64,000 nt of DNA, from positions 5,999,501 through 6,063,500 of the forward strand of contig JAQISU010000163.1 of NCBI GenBank assembly GCA_029339505.1, written 5' to 3'. The notes under the pieces were generated by a model. It was not told the DNA's origin and ran no database searches. It was given only the letters and a program-made list of their open reading frames with translations. The DNA is from Unio delphinus. Taxonomy: Eukaryota; Mollusca; Bivalvia; Unionida; Unionidae. Positions 11,172 to 21,256 of the stretch are shown piece by piece; position 1 is the stretch's first letter, and every line of letters begins with the position of its first letter. A program made the position numbers and the translations under genes.

Positions 11172-11560
11172 TTACGAATCCGTCATTGAGATTTTTGTAT
11201 CGTCGAAGTATTTGTTTGTTGCAGCGTCATCGTTTGTTTCTGATTCTCTAATACCAGTAATTGTATTATTAGTCATACTGAGAGGACCAGTCATTGTATC
11301 ACCGGGATTTTGTATTCGTTCACGAATATTACCTAATATTGTTGAAATAACACTGGGCTTAATTTGTTAGTTCATATTAAAACACAGCTATGCTATATTC
11401 GGTTACTCCATTAATTCTGGCGATGATATCTTGTAATAAAAGATTACTTGTTTTTAATTTTCCTCACTTATTTTTGAAATACATCCACTTTGCTTCGCTG
11501 TAAATTGGCGAGATTTAATAATTCGAATATTTCATCACTAACCACTGGGGTGGTTGATTT
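11172..11560 (-). pseudogene. Element A: fibre-like structural protein, broken
   Basis: Minus-strand frames give SDEIFELLNLANLQRSKVDVF, then GKLKTSN-type sequence in a shifted frame, then NPGDTMTGPLSMTNNTITGI and NDDAATNKYFDD, ending at TAA 11172. The GDTMTGPLxMxxNxIxGI...DAA.xxY pattern is the recurring shaft motif of many phage and virus fibres and spikes, which form trimeric beta-rich stalks for attachment. Here only one clear repeat is left. The homologous gene in element B is at 19825-20260. At least two frameshifts break the gene. Confidence 0.6.
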
Positions 11561-11885
11561 TTATAGAGCGTCGAGTAGAGCAATTGTGTCACGGCCACAT
11601 ATTGTCGGATCAGTTTTCGTCAGTGTTAATGATGTTGAATACCAGATCGGTATGGAGAGTGTACATAACATACATTTCTTCGGAGGCAGATGTTCGTACA
11701 AAAGAAAATAAACAAATCCATGTGGATCAATTGCGTAAGCAACCCAGTGATTTATTGTACCAGAATTTTTTGTCAAGATTAATCATATCGGTTTTAACAT
11801 TGTTTGGTTGTTTTGGTAACTGATCACGCACTAAAAGCCTTTAACTGATTTTAAATTTTATTTTCAGCAGAATAAACTAAATAAA
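11561..11885 (-). pseudogene. Element A: adenain-like cysteine protease, broken
   Basis: Capsid-maturation proteases of the adenain/Ulp1 fold use a His-Asp/Asn-Cys triad. The minus strand shows VRDQLPKQPNN, then NHWVAYAID, whose His is in the expected HWV context. A tyrosine/phenylalanine stretch follows, and then DPTICG, where Cys sits in the usual P-x-C-G position before the C-terminal helix (DTIALLDAL). The element B homologue is at 20290-20900. The N-terminal region and the whole gene that precedes it in element B are missing here because of a deletion that also removes the capsid-gene 3' half. Frame changes remain around the start. Confidence 0.6.
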
Positions 11886-11906
11886 AATTAGACGTTGGAA
11901 GTATCA

Positions 11907-12765
11907 TCAACGAACTGTTCCTTGAAGTCTCAGACCTTTTCCGTACCATGAGTGTGAATTTCCTGGAAGTCTTAGATCCGTTCCCTTTTCTAAAATTCCT
12001 ATGATGTTGCTTTCTGTTAGTGTGATTTCGAAAGCTATTTTAACTGCACACAACGCTGTGACTTCTATGACAACTGAGACAGCATCAGCTAGGCTTCGCT
12101 CCAGGAATACATTGTCTAAAATTTCTACGGAATCCAAAAATATGTGACAGTGGAATTGCACATGAAAATCTTTTACGAATACATTTTAACATTAATTGCC
12201 GTGATCTGAAACCTAAATTGTAATTGTCTTTGGCGGTCTGTAATATCGACGATGCAGCAGCTTGACTGACTATCATTCCATCTGGTTGTGGATCGACTGC
12301 AGTGTCCCTTGCTTAAGATACGGTCTGCCATCATGATGATCAGAATAGTTCTTGGTAAACATCATTCTCAAACCAGCTGATTTAGTATAATCATCTGCAT
12401 ATCTTGCTAAACCCAACATCGTTGTGGCAACGCCAGCATTATCCTGAATTGCATCAATTTCTCTTCCATAAATCATCTATACAGCACTTTTGTATAACGG
12501 CATGATGCTGTTATTAACAAAATCAACTCTGATATCAGCTGCGTATTCTGTATAAGTGACAATGTCTGTTACATGTTTACCAACTACCTCAATAAACGCT
12601 TCAGCCTGTAACAAAATATCTACTTGTATCCTGAACTTGTAGTTGAATCTTCCAGGCTGATTTGGTTGGTGTGTAATTGGAATAATACTCATAATCGCAT
12701 ATAGATTCATCATTTAGAACTGGCGCATCCATGTCAAACTCTGGATTGGATATACGTTTGAACGT
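11907..12765 (-). pseudogene. Element A: major capsid protein (double-jelly-roll type), 3'-deleted
   Basis: The minus strand reads EFDMDAPVLNDESI, AEAFIEVVGKHVTDIVTYTEY, YADDYTKSAG and KDNYNLGFRSRQ, and then SCAIPLSHIFGFRRNFRQ. These are colinear with the element B capsid protein (22692 downward). Pieces fall in three frames with several stops. After the HIFGF motif only a short stretch (KIAFEITLTE) matches, and the second half, about 200 residues, is gone. The next recognisable sequence is the protease. Family identity rests on the conserved HIFGF region and on gene order beside a protease and a small core protein. Confidence 0.65.
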
Positions 12766-12789
12766 TTTTAATATAATTATTTTTGTCTA

Positions 12790-13165
12790 ATACGAATACC
12801 ACTTCATGTGAAGGTTGTATTATATTTCGTGATATTGGTACACTAGCCAACTGTGCTAAATTTTGATTTGCAGCTTTATTATTATTTCACTGACATTTGT
12901 AGGCATAACGTCAGTGCTAGGTAATTTGGTTTTCGTTGTATTAATCGTGATAGTGTATCCTTGATTGCTGAAAACGCTTTAAAGGCAATATTACAGTATT
13001 ACTAGGAGCTTTTGTCAGGAACAACATCAAGAGCTTTCATTCTTAAATGTTTTGCAATCACTTTTCCTTTTGGAGCTATCCTTCTACGAACAACTTGAAA
13101 AACATCTGAAAATTAATCACCGTAGATTGCTTTATAAGTAAGTAATCGCGAATGTATCACGTGAT
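12790..13165 (-). pseudogene. Element A: small basic core/vertex protein, broken
   Basis: Minus-strand traces give SRLLTYKAIYGD, RRIAPKGKVIAKHLRMKALDV and, in another frame, STDVMPTNVSEIIIK. These align in order with the element B protein at 22685-23127. The gene lies directly upstream of the capsid gene, as there. Several frameshifts and stops are visible. The residues are basic and amphipathic, similar in character to adenovirus-type core/membrane-lytic minor proteins. That function is an analogy. Confidence 0.5.
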
Positions 13166-13174
13166 CGGTCCACG

Positions 13175-14225
13175 TCGAGCATTATCTATTTTCATCATAC
13201 TTGTTATTATTAATTTCATCACTGTGATAGTCATCAACGATTTTATCATTGAGAGACTGATAATCATTTATATCCATGATGCCGCTTGTAAAACATCGTT
13301 GACAAATATCAGATATTTAATTATTATTTGTAGAGAATTATTTCCAGCACGTTTTCTTTCATTGAAAATTTCTGATCGTTCAACATCGGCCAGGACGTTA
13401 TTGGGGCATAGAATAAACCACTTCTTTGAGTTGTAATACCACTTCTAGTTGTTTCACCTGATATTTGCTGTAATTGCCCTTATAATGTGTCATAAATTTT
13501 ATCAGTACTTCCCATTGCTTCTATGTCTTCTTCTTCCTTACTCGTTTTTATGACCGCTTTTTTCTTACTTGTTTTTAAAGCTTTTCTTTTTGCTCTTACT
13601 TCTCCAAGTTGTTGTTTCGTTCCCTCTTCTCTTTTTATCATTGTTTGTCTTTCCTGTTCAACATATTCATCTACTCCTGGTTAAAAAAATAAATAATTAA
13701 CATCTTTATCAGATCTGATATGCGGAGTATCAGTAGCTATGAGATATACATCCCTGATCCAAGAGGCATCTTTAAGAGCATTGATATACTCGGCTTTTAC
13801 CTACTTATCTCTATCACGATATCCAAAAGCGGCAATATCAAGTAATTTGTCTGGGTCATGAAAAGTGGCACTACCGGTACCTTTGGTCGTAAAGTTATCT
13901 GTTATTTTGGTTATTGTTCTAGCTTTTGGCGGTTCAAGTTCAACCTCAGGTTGTGGTTGAGGAGTTTGCTAGGGTGGTGGTTGATCTGCTTGAAGACCGC
14001 CAGCAATATCAACATATAATATTTCAAGAGCTTTATGTGTTGCCTCAGTTGCTGTAATAATTGGCTTTGTTGGTTTGACAATCGGTTCAAATAATTGTTC
14101 TAAATCCTCTGGAAATATCACCTGAAACTCATGATGCTCGGGTAATTTGTGTGACAGAATAACGAACGGCAATATATTTCTTAATTGCCTATAGTCGCTC
14201 TAGAGCTAATCTAGCTGTATAATGT
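13175..14225 (-). pseudogene. Element A: coiled-coil virion protein, broken
   Basis: The N-terminus (TARLALERL, AIKKYIAVRYSV) and a following stretch (EDLEQLFEPIVKPTKPI, ATEATHKALEIL) match the order of the element B gene at 23205-24337. A Glu/Lys/Arg-rich coiled coil at about 13500-13680 (MIKREEGTKQQLGEVRAKRK) is followed by CPNNVLADVERSE and ERKRAGNNS. A C-terminal DINDYQSLNDKIVDDYHSD closes the gene. Multiple stops are present. It is the first gene of the minus-strand virion cassette. The product is presumably structural. Confidence 0.5.
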
Positions 14226-14274
14226 AAAACATTTCATGGCTGGAGTCATACTATTGATATATACTAATGATGTT

Positions 14275-14450
14275 TTGTTGTTGTTGTTGTTGTAGGGTTT
14301 TACGCAATCTTTCAGCACAAGATAGGCTATACATGGTGAAGAAAGAACACGGGAAAACCCCAGAAAGAACCACCGACCCACGAGAAGCTACTGGCAAGCT
14401 TTCTCAAATACCCACATTAGCCGAATCCGAGACTCAAACTCACTAATGAT
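14275..14450 (-). mobile_element. SINE family 1, head-truncated
   Basis: Closely similar to 2092-2293 on the minus strand (GGTGGTTCTTTCTGGGGTT, TTGTGCTGAAAGATTGCGTAAAACCC), with a (GTT)n-type tail at 14275-14297 on the plus strand. The tRNA-like head is missing. It lies just beyond the first gene of element A's virion cassette. Confidence 0.7.
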
Positions 14451-15180
14451 TTAATCACCGGAGTAGGAAGGGCGCGACCTCAATGAGACGTCATACGGGG
14501 AATTGAACACATGCATACACATTTAGAAGCAAAAAACCGAGAAAAATAAACCAAAAAAAAACTATCGCATTAGAGAAACACTCTGTAAGTTATAGTCTTC
14601 GGTTTGGCGTTATTGACATTGTATTTTCTCATTTTCATAGAAAGCTTTATTTTAATAAAGCACATGACGTTTCTGCTGCTGAACGGAACGCACAATCCAT
14701 GGATTCTACATGAATGGTTTGATAATAAGATGCAGAATTCATATATAATAAAATTATGCTATCATACAGGTTAGATAAGTTAGATAAGTTTAATTCGTAC
14801 TCTACCGGTATTCGAATCTTGCACATTTACTATTATGATTCAAACATAATTAATTTTTGCCCGCAATATCAGTCTTTGTTTGTTGCTTATGACAGGCTAC
14901 ACATAAACTTGACCCTCAAAATAAATACCGATGAGAATTATAACCTACCTGATCAAACTTTCACTTGTTTGGACGTCGCCAATTTTAGCTCACTTCCATG
15001 ATGTAAATTAATGGCGTCAGATACATCTAAAATATTTTGTTCTTCGTCAATGCTGCGTATTGGCTGTTGTGATTAGAACTAGCGTAGTGTTAAACAAGGA
15101 AACAGTTCTGTAGAAATACACTCGTATTCCCCGAATCAAGAAATGCTTTAACAGACAAAATTTAAATAACTACATGTAGT
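14451..15180. other. Intergenic DNA, no gene recognised
   Basis: Contains an 81-codon plus-strand frame at 14756-15001 (MLSYRLDKLDKFNSY start) with no recognised domain. Its upstream repeat GTTAGATAAGTTAGATAAG is simple sequence. I see no other feature. Confidence 0.4.
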
Positions 15181-15182
15181 TA

Positions 15183-15185
<3 letters not shown>

Positions 15186-15232
<47 letters not shown>

Positions 15233-15274
15233 CCATGATGATGATATTAATAATGATGATGATGATAATAACAT

Positions 15275-15319
<45 letters not shown>

Positions 15320-15331
15320 TAATGAGGATAC

Positions 15332-15383
<52 letters not shown>

Positions 15384-15425
15384 TAATAATAATAATAATA
15401 ATGATGAGGATATTATAATAATACC

Positions 15426-15470
<45 letters not shown>

Positions 15471-15652
15471 AATAAAATAATAATAATAATAATGGTGAGG
15501 AAGACGATGATGTTACTAATAGTGATGATGATAACGATAACACTGATGATAAAGATGATGATGATGATACTACTACTACTACTAATAATAATAATATTAA
15601 TGACGATGACGATGATGATAACAATAATGATGATGATGATAATAATAATATC

Positions 15653-15683
<31 letters not shown>

Positions 15684-15695
15684 GTCATTACTTAC
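15186..15695. repeat. TAA/GAT trinucleotide microsatellite field
   Basis: Runs of (TAA)n are interleaved with GATGAT and TACTAC interruptions. This field generates artificial Ile/Leu/Ser/Met-rich reading frames on both strands, which are not genes. Confidence 0.95.
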
Positions 15696-15699
15696 TTAT

Positions 15700-16630
15700 T
15701 TATATACATATGAGGTTCTGAGCTTACTCAACAAGGTGGCTTTTAATTAGTGTAAGAAGAACAACCCAGAGAAAAACGTACATTGTTAATCTCCAAATAA
15801 TTCCACTAAGTATATAAATATATACAATTGTTTACATTGGTAATTTTACTGAAAGATAATTATGTCTGAAATTGCATATGTTAACTCATCCCTGAGTCAT
15901 CTGATCTGTTAGTCCTTCTGTCTGTTTTCATTTGGCTGTACGCCGACGCAACCGAGGGACTTACTTGATGATATTGGTGCCTCTAAAAAGGCACTGATTT
16001 TTAAATTCTTTTGTCATCTCGGTTTCAAATATATTGTCATGTATATTGCATTTACATTGTTTGCTTGTTAGTTATTTTATTTTTATTTCATTTTCATATG
16101 TTTTGATATTGTCCAAAATCAGATCCATTGTTTACCTGACCTGAATCATTGATTTTATTTTCGAAAATTTCATATTTATCTCAATCTAAGTCTATATTTT
16201 TGGAAATTCCCCATGAAAATCAGCGTCTGTCTGTTGTTTACTACGTCTTATTTTACAATTCTAATGATATAGTTTTTAGAGATTTTATCTTGTAAACATA
16301 GGAACCTTCAATAATGTTATTTTCGTTAGGTAATAACTGTTTTGTTTTTTTAAACGTTATTTGTGACATGGGATCAGGTAGAGAACTTTATAATTTTGGT
16401 ACTTGAAAAACTATTTTTCGTGCTTTAATATCTGAGCAGAATCTTTTGTACTATTCTTGTGTCGAGCAGTCTCTTTGGGATGGAATTTTATTATTCAAAT
16501 TATGTTTTCAGGGATAGCCCTTCTTTAATGAAGCAAGAAAAAAGAAAAAAAGATTTGGTCCAGTATTTAGTGGAAAAGAATATTTTGGATAGAAGTAGTT
16601 TGGATTTGATAATCGTGCCTTTGTCTGGTT
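15700..16630. other. Intergenic DNA, no gene recognised
   Basis: AT-rich sequence without family-like reading frames. Confidence 0.5.
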
Positions 16631-16639
16631 CTTAACTTA

Positions 16640-16731
16640 CAAGATATGGAATTTAAATTACATGAATGATATGGAGGTAATAAAGCTTCAGCTTCAAGAA
16701 GAAGGAAAAAAATGTAGTTAAAGCAAGCAGA

Positions 16732-16807
<76 letters not shown>

Positions 16808-17470
16808 GGACTAATATTAATAAAGATTTCATGTCAAAAAGAAGGGAGAGATTCTTACATAGAAACAGACAAAAGGAAGAAAGAGTATTTGGATTTAGAT
16901 TAACATGACTACAGGTGGCAAGTAAAACGCATGTCACCACTTTATACACAAATGTTAATTTTGATATTAAACAAACGTTATTGTGTTAATACCACTCTTA
17001 AGGAAAAAGAAATACATAAGTATTTTCCTTATTTGGAAACAAATTGCTGAGAGGAGAGATTGAACTCTGTTCTTACAAATACACTTTCTGATAAAGCTCC
17101 TAATATCCACAATTCCCTGTCAGTAGATCAAAATGTTGATTATAATCGGGTTAAGGAATGTATCTTGGAGGGATATGAGTTGTTACCTGAACGTATTGAC
17201 ACAAAATTAGGGACTATACTAAGAAACTGGATAAACTCATGTCGAATTTGCAAGAGGAAGGAAAAGAACCATTATTTGATAGGTTGTTTTTGGTCAAGAA
17301 AGTTGGTCACGATTAGGAACATAATCATATTAACAGAGAGTTGAAGAGTTGCTTCCAAAGTGACGTTAAGCCTTATTTTGACGAACACAAGGTCAAAACG
17401 TTAGAAAATGCTTCTCCTACAGCTGACGAGTGCTCTTTATGTCATATAACGTTTCTTTTTTCAGTGAGCC
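16640..17470 (+). pseudogene. LTR-retrotransposon Gag relic
   Basis: Plus-strand frames give an acidic/basic helical lead (EVIKLQLQEEGKK), then an Arg-Glu run created by (AG)n at 16739-16803. KEKEIHKYFPYLET, LTNTLSDKAPNIHNSLSVDQ and VKECILEGYELLPE follow. This order, a charged coil then a capsid-like helical domain ending in ILxGYELxPE, is typical of Ty3/gypsy-type Gag proteins in invertebrates. After 17344 a shifted frame continues with RELKSCFQSDVKPYFDEHKVKTLENA. No zinc knuckle, protease or pol was recognised nearby and no LTR borders were found. It separates the two virus-like cassettes. Confidence 0.55.
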
Positions 17471-18615
17471 TTCCAATAGCAGTCTTCTGGTGAAAATAAC
17501 TATTTCTGTCTAATACGAGCAATTCCAAGTTTCAAACTGGCAAAACTTTTAGAAACTGAGTTAAGATTGACAAGAAACCCTTATCTCATTTATTGTACAA
17601 CTTTTAGAACTTTAGTTTCTGATAGGCTTGATCAGAAATCCTTATTTCATTTATGTACAACTATTGCAAGAGTTTCATTCGAGCTATTTGTATGAATTTA
17701 AGCAGAAACAATATGACTTATAGATTACAAGGATTCAATATTGGAATGATTATTTACCTGTAATAATTGCCAACTAGGTAGTAAATGGACTAGTTGTAGT
17801 AGTTAAAATATTACTGTTCAGTAAAAGGTCATATTAGCTGGTGTAAAAACATAAAAACAGTCTCTTTTTAGGAAACCCGGCAATATACTTTAGTGCAACG
17901 GAAAATATTTACTTTCAGGATATAAAAATGACGCAATATTGTGCAGGTATATATCTTTTTTTTTAAAAAAAAAGCAGAAGCAGTATGGGAATATACTAAA
18001 CACTCTTACTTCAGATGAAGCCAATGTAAACATATATGATTGATATATACGCAGAACTGTTACTGTACAATGCATTAGATGCTTTTACAAACTTTCTCGC
18101 TTGAAAGTGTACGATAAATTTGCCTGCCAGTTAAAATACCGGGGCATAAACTATCATAATTACATAAACGCCTTGATCCATTAAGGATTGCTTGACACAT
18201 TATTAGAAAGCATTTTCCTCAGTATCTCAACAAAGGAAATTGGTTTAACAGGAGCTATAAGTACAGTTAGCAAATCTTCTAAGTATTGGTAACAAAATAA
18301 GTATTTAATGTGCTACGTGCAAACTCTCTCACCCGATGTCTTGAACCTGGGTGTGGTGATGTTCTGGGTATAAACATCGCAACAATTAGCATAATTCTGT
18401 CACAAGTAGCAACATTCTCAAACAATCCGTTGACTGTATGTTAAGAACCTAACTAGTATTTGTAGGTAGTGCAAATTTGTATACCTCAGTTTTGCCCCTG
18501 CTGTCTTCACTGAACAAGATACGTGTAATATAATGTAACATGACCTTTTGTGTCTGCTGCAAACTTTGATGGTGACACCATCCATACATACAGTAAAATA
18601 TGTTTTTTACAGGAT
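17471..18615. other. Intergenic DNA, no gene recognised
   Basis: Scattered stops in all frames. Possible eroded continuation of the Gag relic in the first 400 bp. An A/T homopolymer pair lies at 17957-17973. Confidence 0.4.
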
Positions 18616-19260
18616 TCACCTAACTTTAAAAAATATATAATTACTTGTATATAAACACAATAGTGGAAATAACATAATAATGTTAACTAACACGTGTACA
18701 AAATTGTTTAACATTTTAAGAATCCCTCTTATAAACGCACTCTTAAATAGATTATTCATATTATTGGCTATTTTTTCATCATTAAGAATAAGGGATAATT
18801 CTTTTTTCCAAATCGGTTCTCTGTACTCTGGTTCTGTTATAAATTTTTTCACATCTGTGGTAAAATCATTCATGGTTGGTTCTCGCGGCATTTGAGGCCA
18901 TCCTAACACTGTTCTGATCGAACTCTGGTAGATATCTACTACATAACCAGGCGAGTTTATCTCAATCACGGCTGATAATGTTGGTTCGTGAGCCGTTATA
19001 GCGATTTTTGATTTGTTTCCTGTAATGGATTTTATTCTACGCTGGAATTCATTATTGATCTGTTCGATTTGATAATTTTCAGATTGTATAGAAACAATCT
19101 GGAGTTCCATCTGGTTTATTTTTACTTGCAAACGCCAGGGAATTATTCGGTTGCTGACTAACAAATGATTTTGATCTAATATTCGGCCAACTGTAGAATA
19201 CTCGTAATTTTACTAACGCGATCTCCTTTACCGGTACTGTAGTGAAAAATTCACATTGAA
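18616..19260 (-). pseudogene. Element B: terminal virion-cassette gene, unknown role
   Basis: An open frame of at least 182 codons (18616-19164) begins inside the gene. Upstream sequence EFFTTVPVKEIALVKL in another frame suggests the true start is nearer 19260 with one frameshift. Features are a helical stretch (NYQIEQINNEFQRRI), NSPGYVVDIYQSSIRTVLGWP, and a C-terminus with a hydrophobic LVNIIMLFPLLCLYTSNYI. The last ~45 residues do not resemble the element A homologue, which continues further, so this copy is probably truncated near 18750 and reads into flanking DNA. No domain recognised. Confidence 0.5.
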
Positions 19261-19261
19261 T

Positions 19262-19783
19262 TCAGGGTTGGTTGAGGTTATTGAGATCATGGTTGCCTTT
19301 GACGGGTTTGTATTCGTGGCTATCTGCTGAACTAATTCCGTTTTCGATGACATTGCTATTGTTATTGTGACGTTTTTCTAATTTTGATGTTGGTGTGTGG
19401 TAGACGTTCATCATCGCCGTGAACTCGTTATCTGATATTGTTGTGTCATCGAGACTAGATGATATCAGCGACGACAATTGGGAATATGCGGTAGACGCAA
19501 TATGTAACTTAATTATATCTTCGTGTAGTTTATTCTGACTGCCTGTGAATATTTTTTTTGCAATGATGCTAAGAACCCCTATAATTGGTGTCGCCGTTGA
19601 CACACAAATTGTGACAACTACAGGTGCCAGCGCTGTTACCGCTGATAACAATATACCCATTCCAGCAATTACACTTGAAACCGAATATACAACAATGTCA
19701 ACACGAGTAATTCGTCTGCTAAGATTTTCTAGTTTAGTATGAAACTCGCGCACTTGTTCATATCGATATTGTTGGACACTCAT
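19262..19783 (-). CDS. Element B: virion-cassette membrane protein, intact frame
   Basis: A complete 173-codon frame starting at MSVQQYRYEQVREF. Residues ~1-27 are charged and helical. Residues ~28-80 form a long hydrophobic region with a central Pro/Thr-rich turn (VTALAPVVVTICV), likely a membrane hairpin ending at IIAKKIF. A KLHEDIIKLHIA helix and an acidic DDTTISDNEF segment follow, and the tail (KLEKRHNNNS) is hydrophilic. Homologues with this hairpin-plus-helix plan accompany capsid genes in related invertebrate elements, but their function is not known to me. It is the only gene of either cassette without a stop or frameshift, though no promoter is evident and the neighbours are dead. 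The element A copy is split by a SINE. Confidence 0.65.
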   Translation of the reverse strand: MSVQQYRYEQVREFHTKLENLSRRITRVDIVVYSVSSVIAGMGILLSAVTALAPVVVTICVSTATPIIGVLSIIAKKIFTGSQNKLHEDIIKLHIASTAYSQLSSLISSSLDDTTISDNEFTAMMNVYHTPTSKLEKRHNNNSNVIENGISSADSHEYKPVKGNHDLNNLNQP

Positions 19784-19824
19784 TATACTATTTACTTAAA
19801 TCAATTACAAATTTTACATGCCAT

Positions 19825-20260
19825 GTGATTGACGCTGATGCTAAATTACCACTGACAGGAATTAGACTAAATATTTCGGTTGCTCCCTTATCTATTATTG
19901 CACTTGCAATATTAATTCCCGTAGATGTGCGGTTATTTTATTTGAGTTCATGTCGAGGTTGCCTGTCATTGTGTCACTGGATTTATTTTATTCGGTTGTT
20001 AATTTTATCTACCACAGTTGAATAAATAACTCCTTGGTCAATCCTACCAGTAGAATTCAACATCGCTAGGGTATTTTCGGTTACTCCAACGAATCTAACA
20101 AGAATATCATTCAAGGAAACATTACTCGTTTTCAATTTCCCCTGTTTGTCTTGAAATACGACTATTTAGTTTGGATCCACACTTGCAAGGTTTAACATCT
20201 CGGATATTTCATCTTCGATTATCTTCGTTACATCTTTGGTTGCCGATATTTTTCAGGCGT
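19825..20260 (-). pseudogene. Element B: fibre-like structural protein, broken
   Basis: The minus strand reads DEISEMLNLASVDPN, an in-frame TAA, then VVFQDKQGKLKTSNVSLNDI and FVGVTENTLAML, then RIDQGVIYSTVVDKINNRIK and another stop. A shifted frame continues with DTMTGNLDMNSNKIT. This matches the element A gene (11172-11560), including the DTMTG...M..N.IT shaft-like motif of virus and phage fibres. The N-terminal part probably anchors in the particle. Two stops and at least one frameshift disrupt it. Confidence 0.6.
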
Positions 20261-20289
20261 GAGAGAGGTCTCCCGTAAATAACAATCAT

Positions 20290-20983
20290 TATATTTTAAG
20301 ATCTCTCTAAAAAGTGATTACTAGTGTTTTCGTGTACGGTTTTATAGGGTGGTTTAGTCGATGATGATATAGCTTTAAATACATTTATTACTTCTTGGCT
20401 GCATATTGGTGAGTCGGTCATTTTCTGTGTTGGTAGAGTGGAATACCAGAGCCTCACTTTGTGAGGGAATTTTAATTGATTTGTATAACACATACATTAT
20501 CTAGGTGGCTCTAACCCGAAAGAATCAAATTAAACAATTCCACGTGGATCAATCGCATATGCAACCCAATGAGTTCCAGGTCCGGTGCTGTTATTGAGAT
20601 TAATGATACCTGTTTAAGCGCTGTTTGGTTGTTGTGGTAATTGATCTCGCATAAAAACAACTCTGAAGTTTCTTATCGCTAATTCTTTGGCAGCATCGAT
20701 TAAATCAAAATTTGACAGTTGTTTTAGTAAACCGTCCCTGGCAACCTCAGGCGGTTTCCGCTGTACAATGAATAATGAGTCCTTGGTAGTTTTAGACCCT
20801 TTTACGGATCGCCTCTTTTTGTATTCGCTTTCAGTTGCCTTTTTTAGTGCCATCCCAGCAGCGGTCCCAACTGTTCCTAACGCGGCAGCATTCTTGACTG
20901 CGGGGGCGGCGGCAATCAGTGCTGATTACGCAGCGAGAAGTGGAAATATACCACCTGATTTAATCATATCTTTGATCTTGGCC

Positions 20984-21039
<56 letters not shown>

Positions 21040-21234
21040 ACCAGAACGCCATTTTAATTTTTTAGCATCATTGAAATGCTTAATCTGATGAGCTGTCAGT
21101 GATAGTTTATTCTGACCACCAGACATCTGATTATGTTTCAACGATATCGTTGTACTACATTTTTTAGCTGAATCCGATTGCAACTTTTTAATTTGATCAG
21201 GAGTCAGAGTGATATTAAGGTGATTATATAACAT
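20290..21234 (-). pseudogene. Element B: minor virion protein joined to adenain-like protease, broken
   Basis: One minus-strand frame starts at MLYNHLNITLTPDQIKKL (21234). It carries two copies of a short LTxxQI.. helix motif (ITLTPDQIKKLQS, LSLTAHQIKHFND), a Leu-Ser run made by (CT)n at 20986-21037, and IKSGGIFPLLAA. A stop and an Ala-rich stretch follow (AAAPAVKNAAALGT). After MALKKATESEYKKR and NFDLIDAAKELAIRNFRVVFM comes the protease core: TGIINLN, GTHWVAYAID (catalytic His), FDSFGLEPP and TDSPICSQ (candidate catalytic Cys). This fits the adenain/Ulp1-type maturation proteases of adeno- and Polinton-like viruses. Stops at about 20924, 20614, 20550 and 20493 break it. It starts 22 bp after the capsid stop. 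The fused layout could equally be two overlapping genes. Confidence 0.62.
20986..21037. repeat. (AG)n microsatellite inside a virus-like gene
   Basis: Twenty-six AG units (CT on the coding strand) expand a Leu-Ser run within the minor virion protein/protease gene of element B. The flanking frame remains open across the repeat. The expansion presumably arose after integration. Confidence 0.9.
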
Positions 21235-21256
21235 TTAATTTAATACGAGATCGATC

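Larger units (their letters stand above)
2400..14260. mobile_element. Element A: decayed Polinton/adintovirus-like endogenous element
   Basis: The span groups an rve integrase relic (+), a polymerase/SF1-helicase relic (-), a zinc ribbon and HNH nuclease (+), and a minus-strand virion cassette. This content matches integrating mid-size dsDNA elements of the Polinton/Maverick-adintovirus type. The limits are approximate because I found no terminal inverted repeats or target duplication. Related SINEs in the same orientation sit near both edges (2092-2293 and 14275-14450). Later insertions inside it include a LINE tail at 5980-6545 and a SINE at 10291-10603. All its genes are broken. Whether the left and right cassettes entered together is inferred from proximity. 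Confidence 0.65.

Noticed and set aside
15413..15713. Long Ile/Leu/Ser/Met-rich frames on both strands
   Set aside because: They are translations of the TAA/GAT trinucleotide repeat.
18680..18895. Plus-strand frame opposite the element B terminal gene
   Set aside because: Antisense shadow of the minus-strand gene, which has a homologue in element A.
19545..19742. Plus-strand frame opposite the membrane protein
   Set aside because: Antisense shadow of the conserved minus-strand gene.
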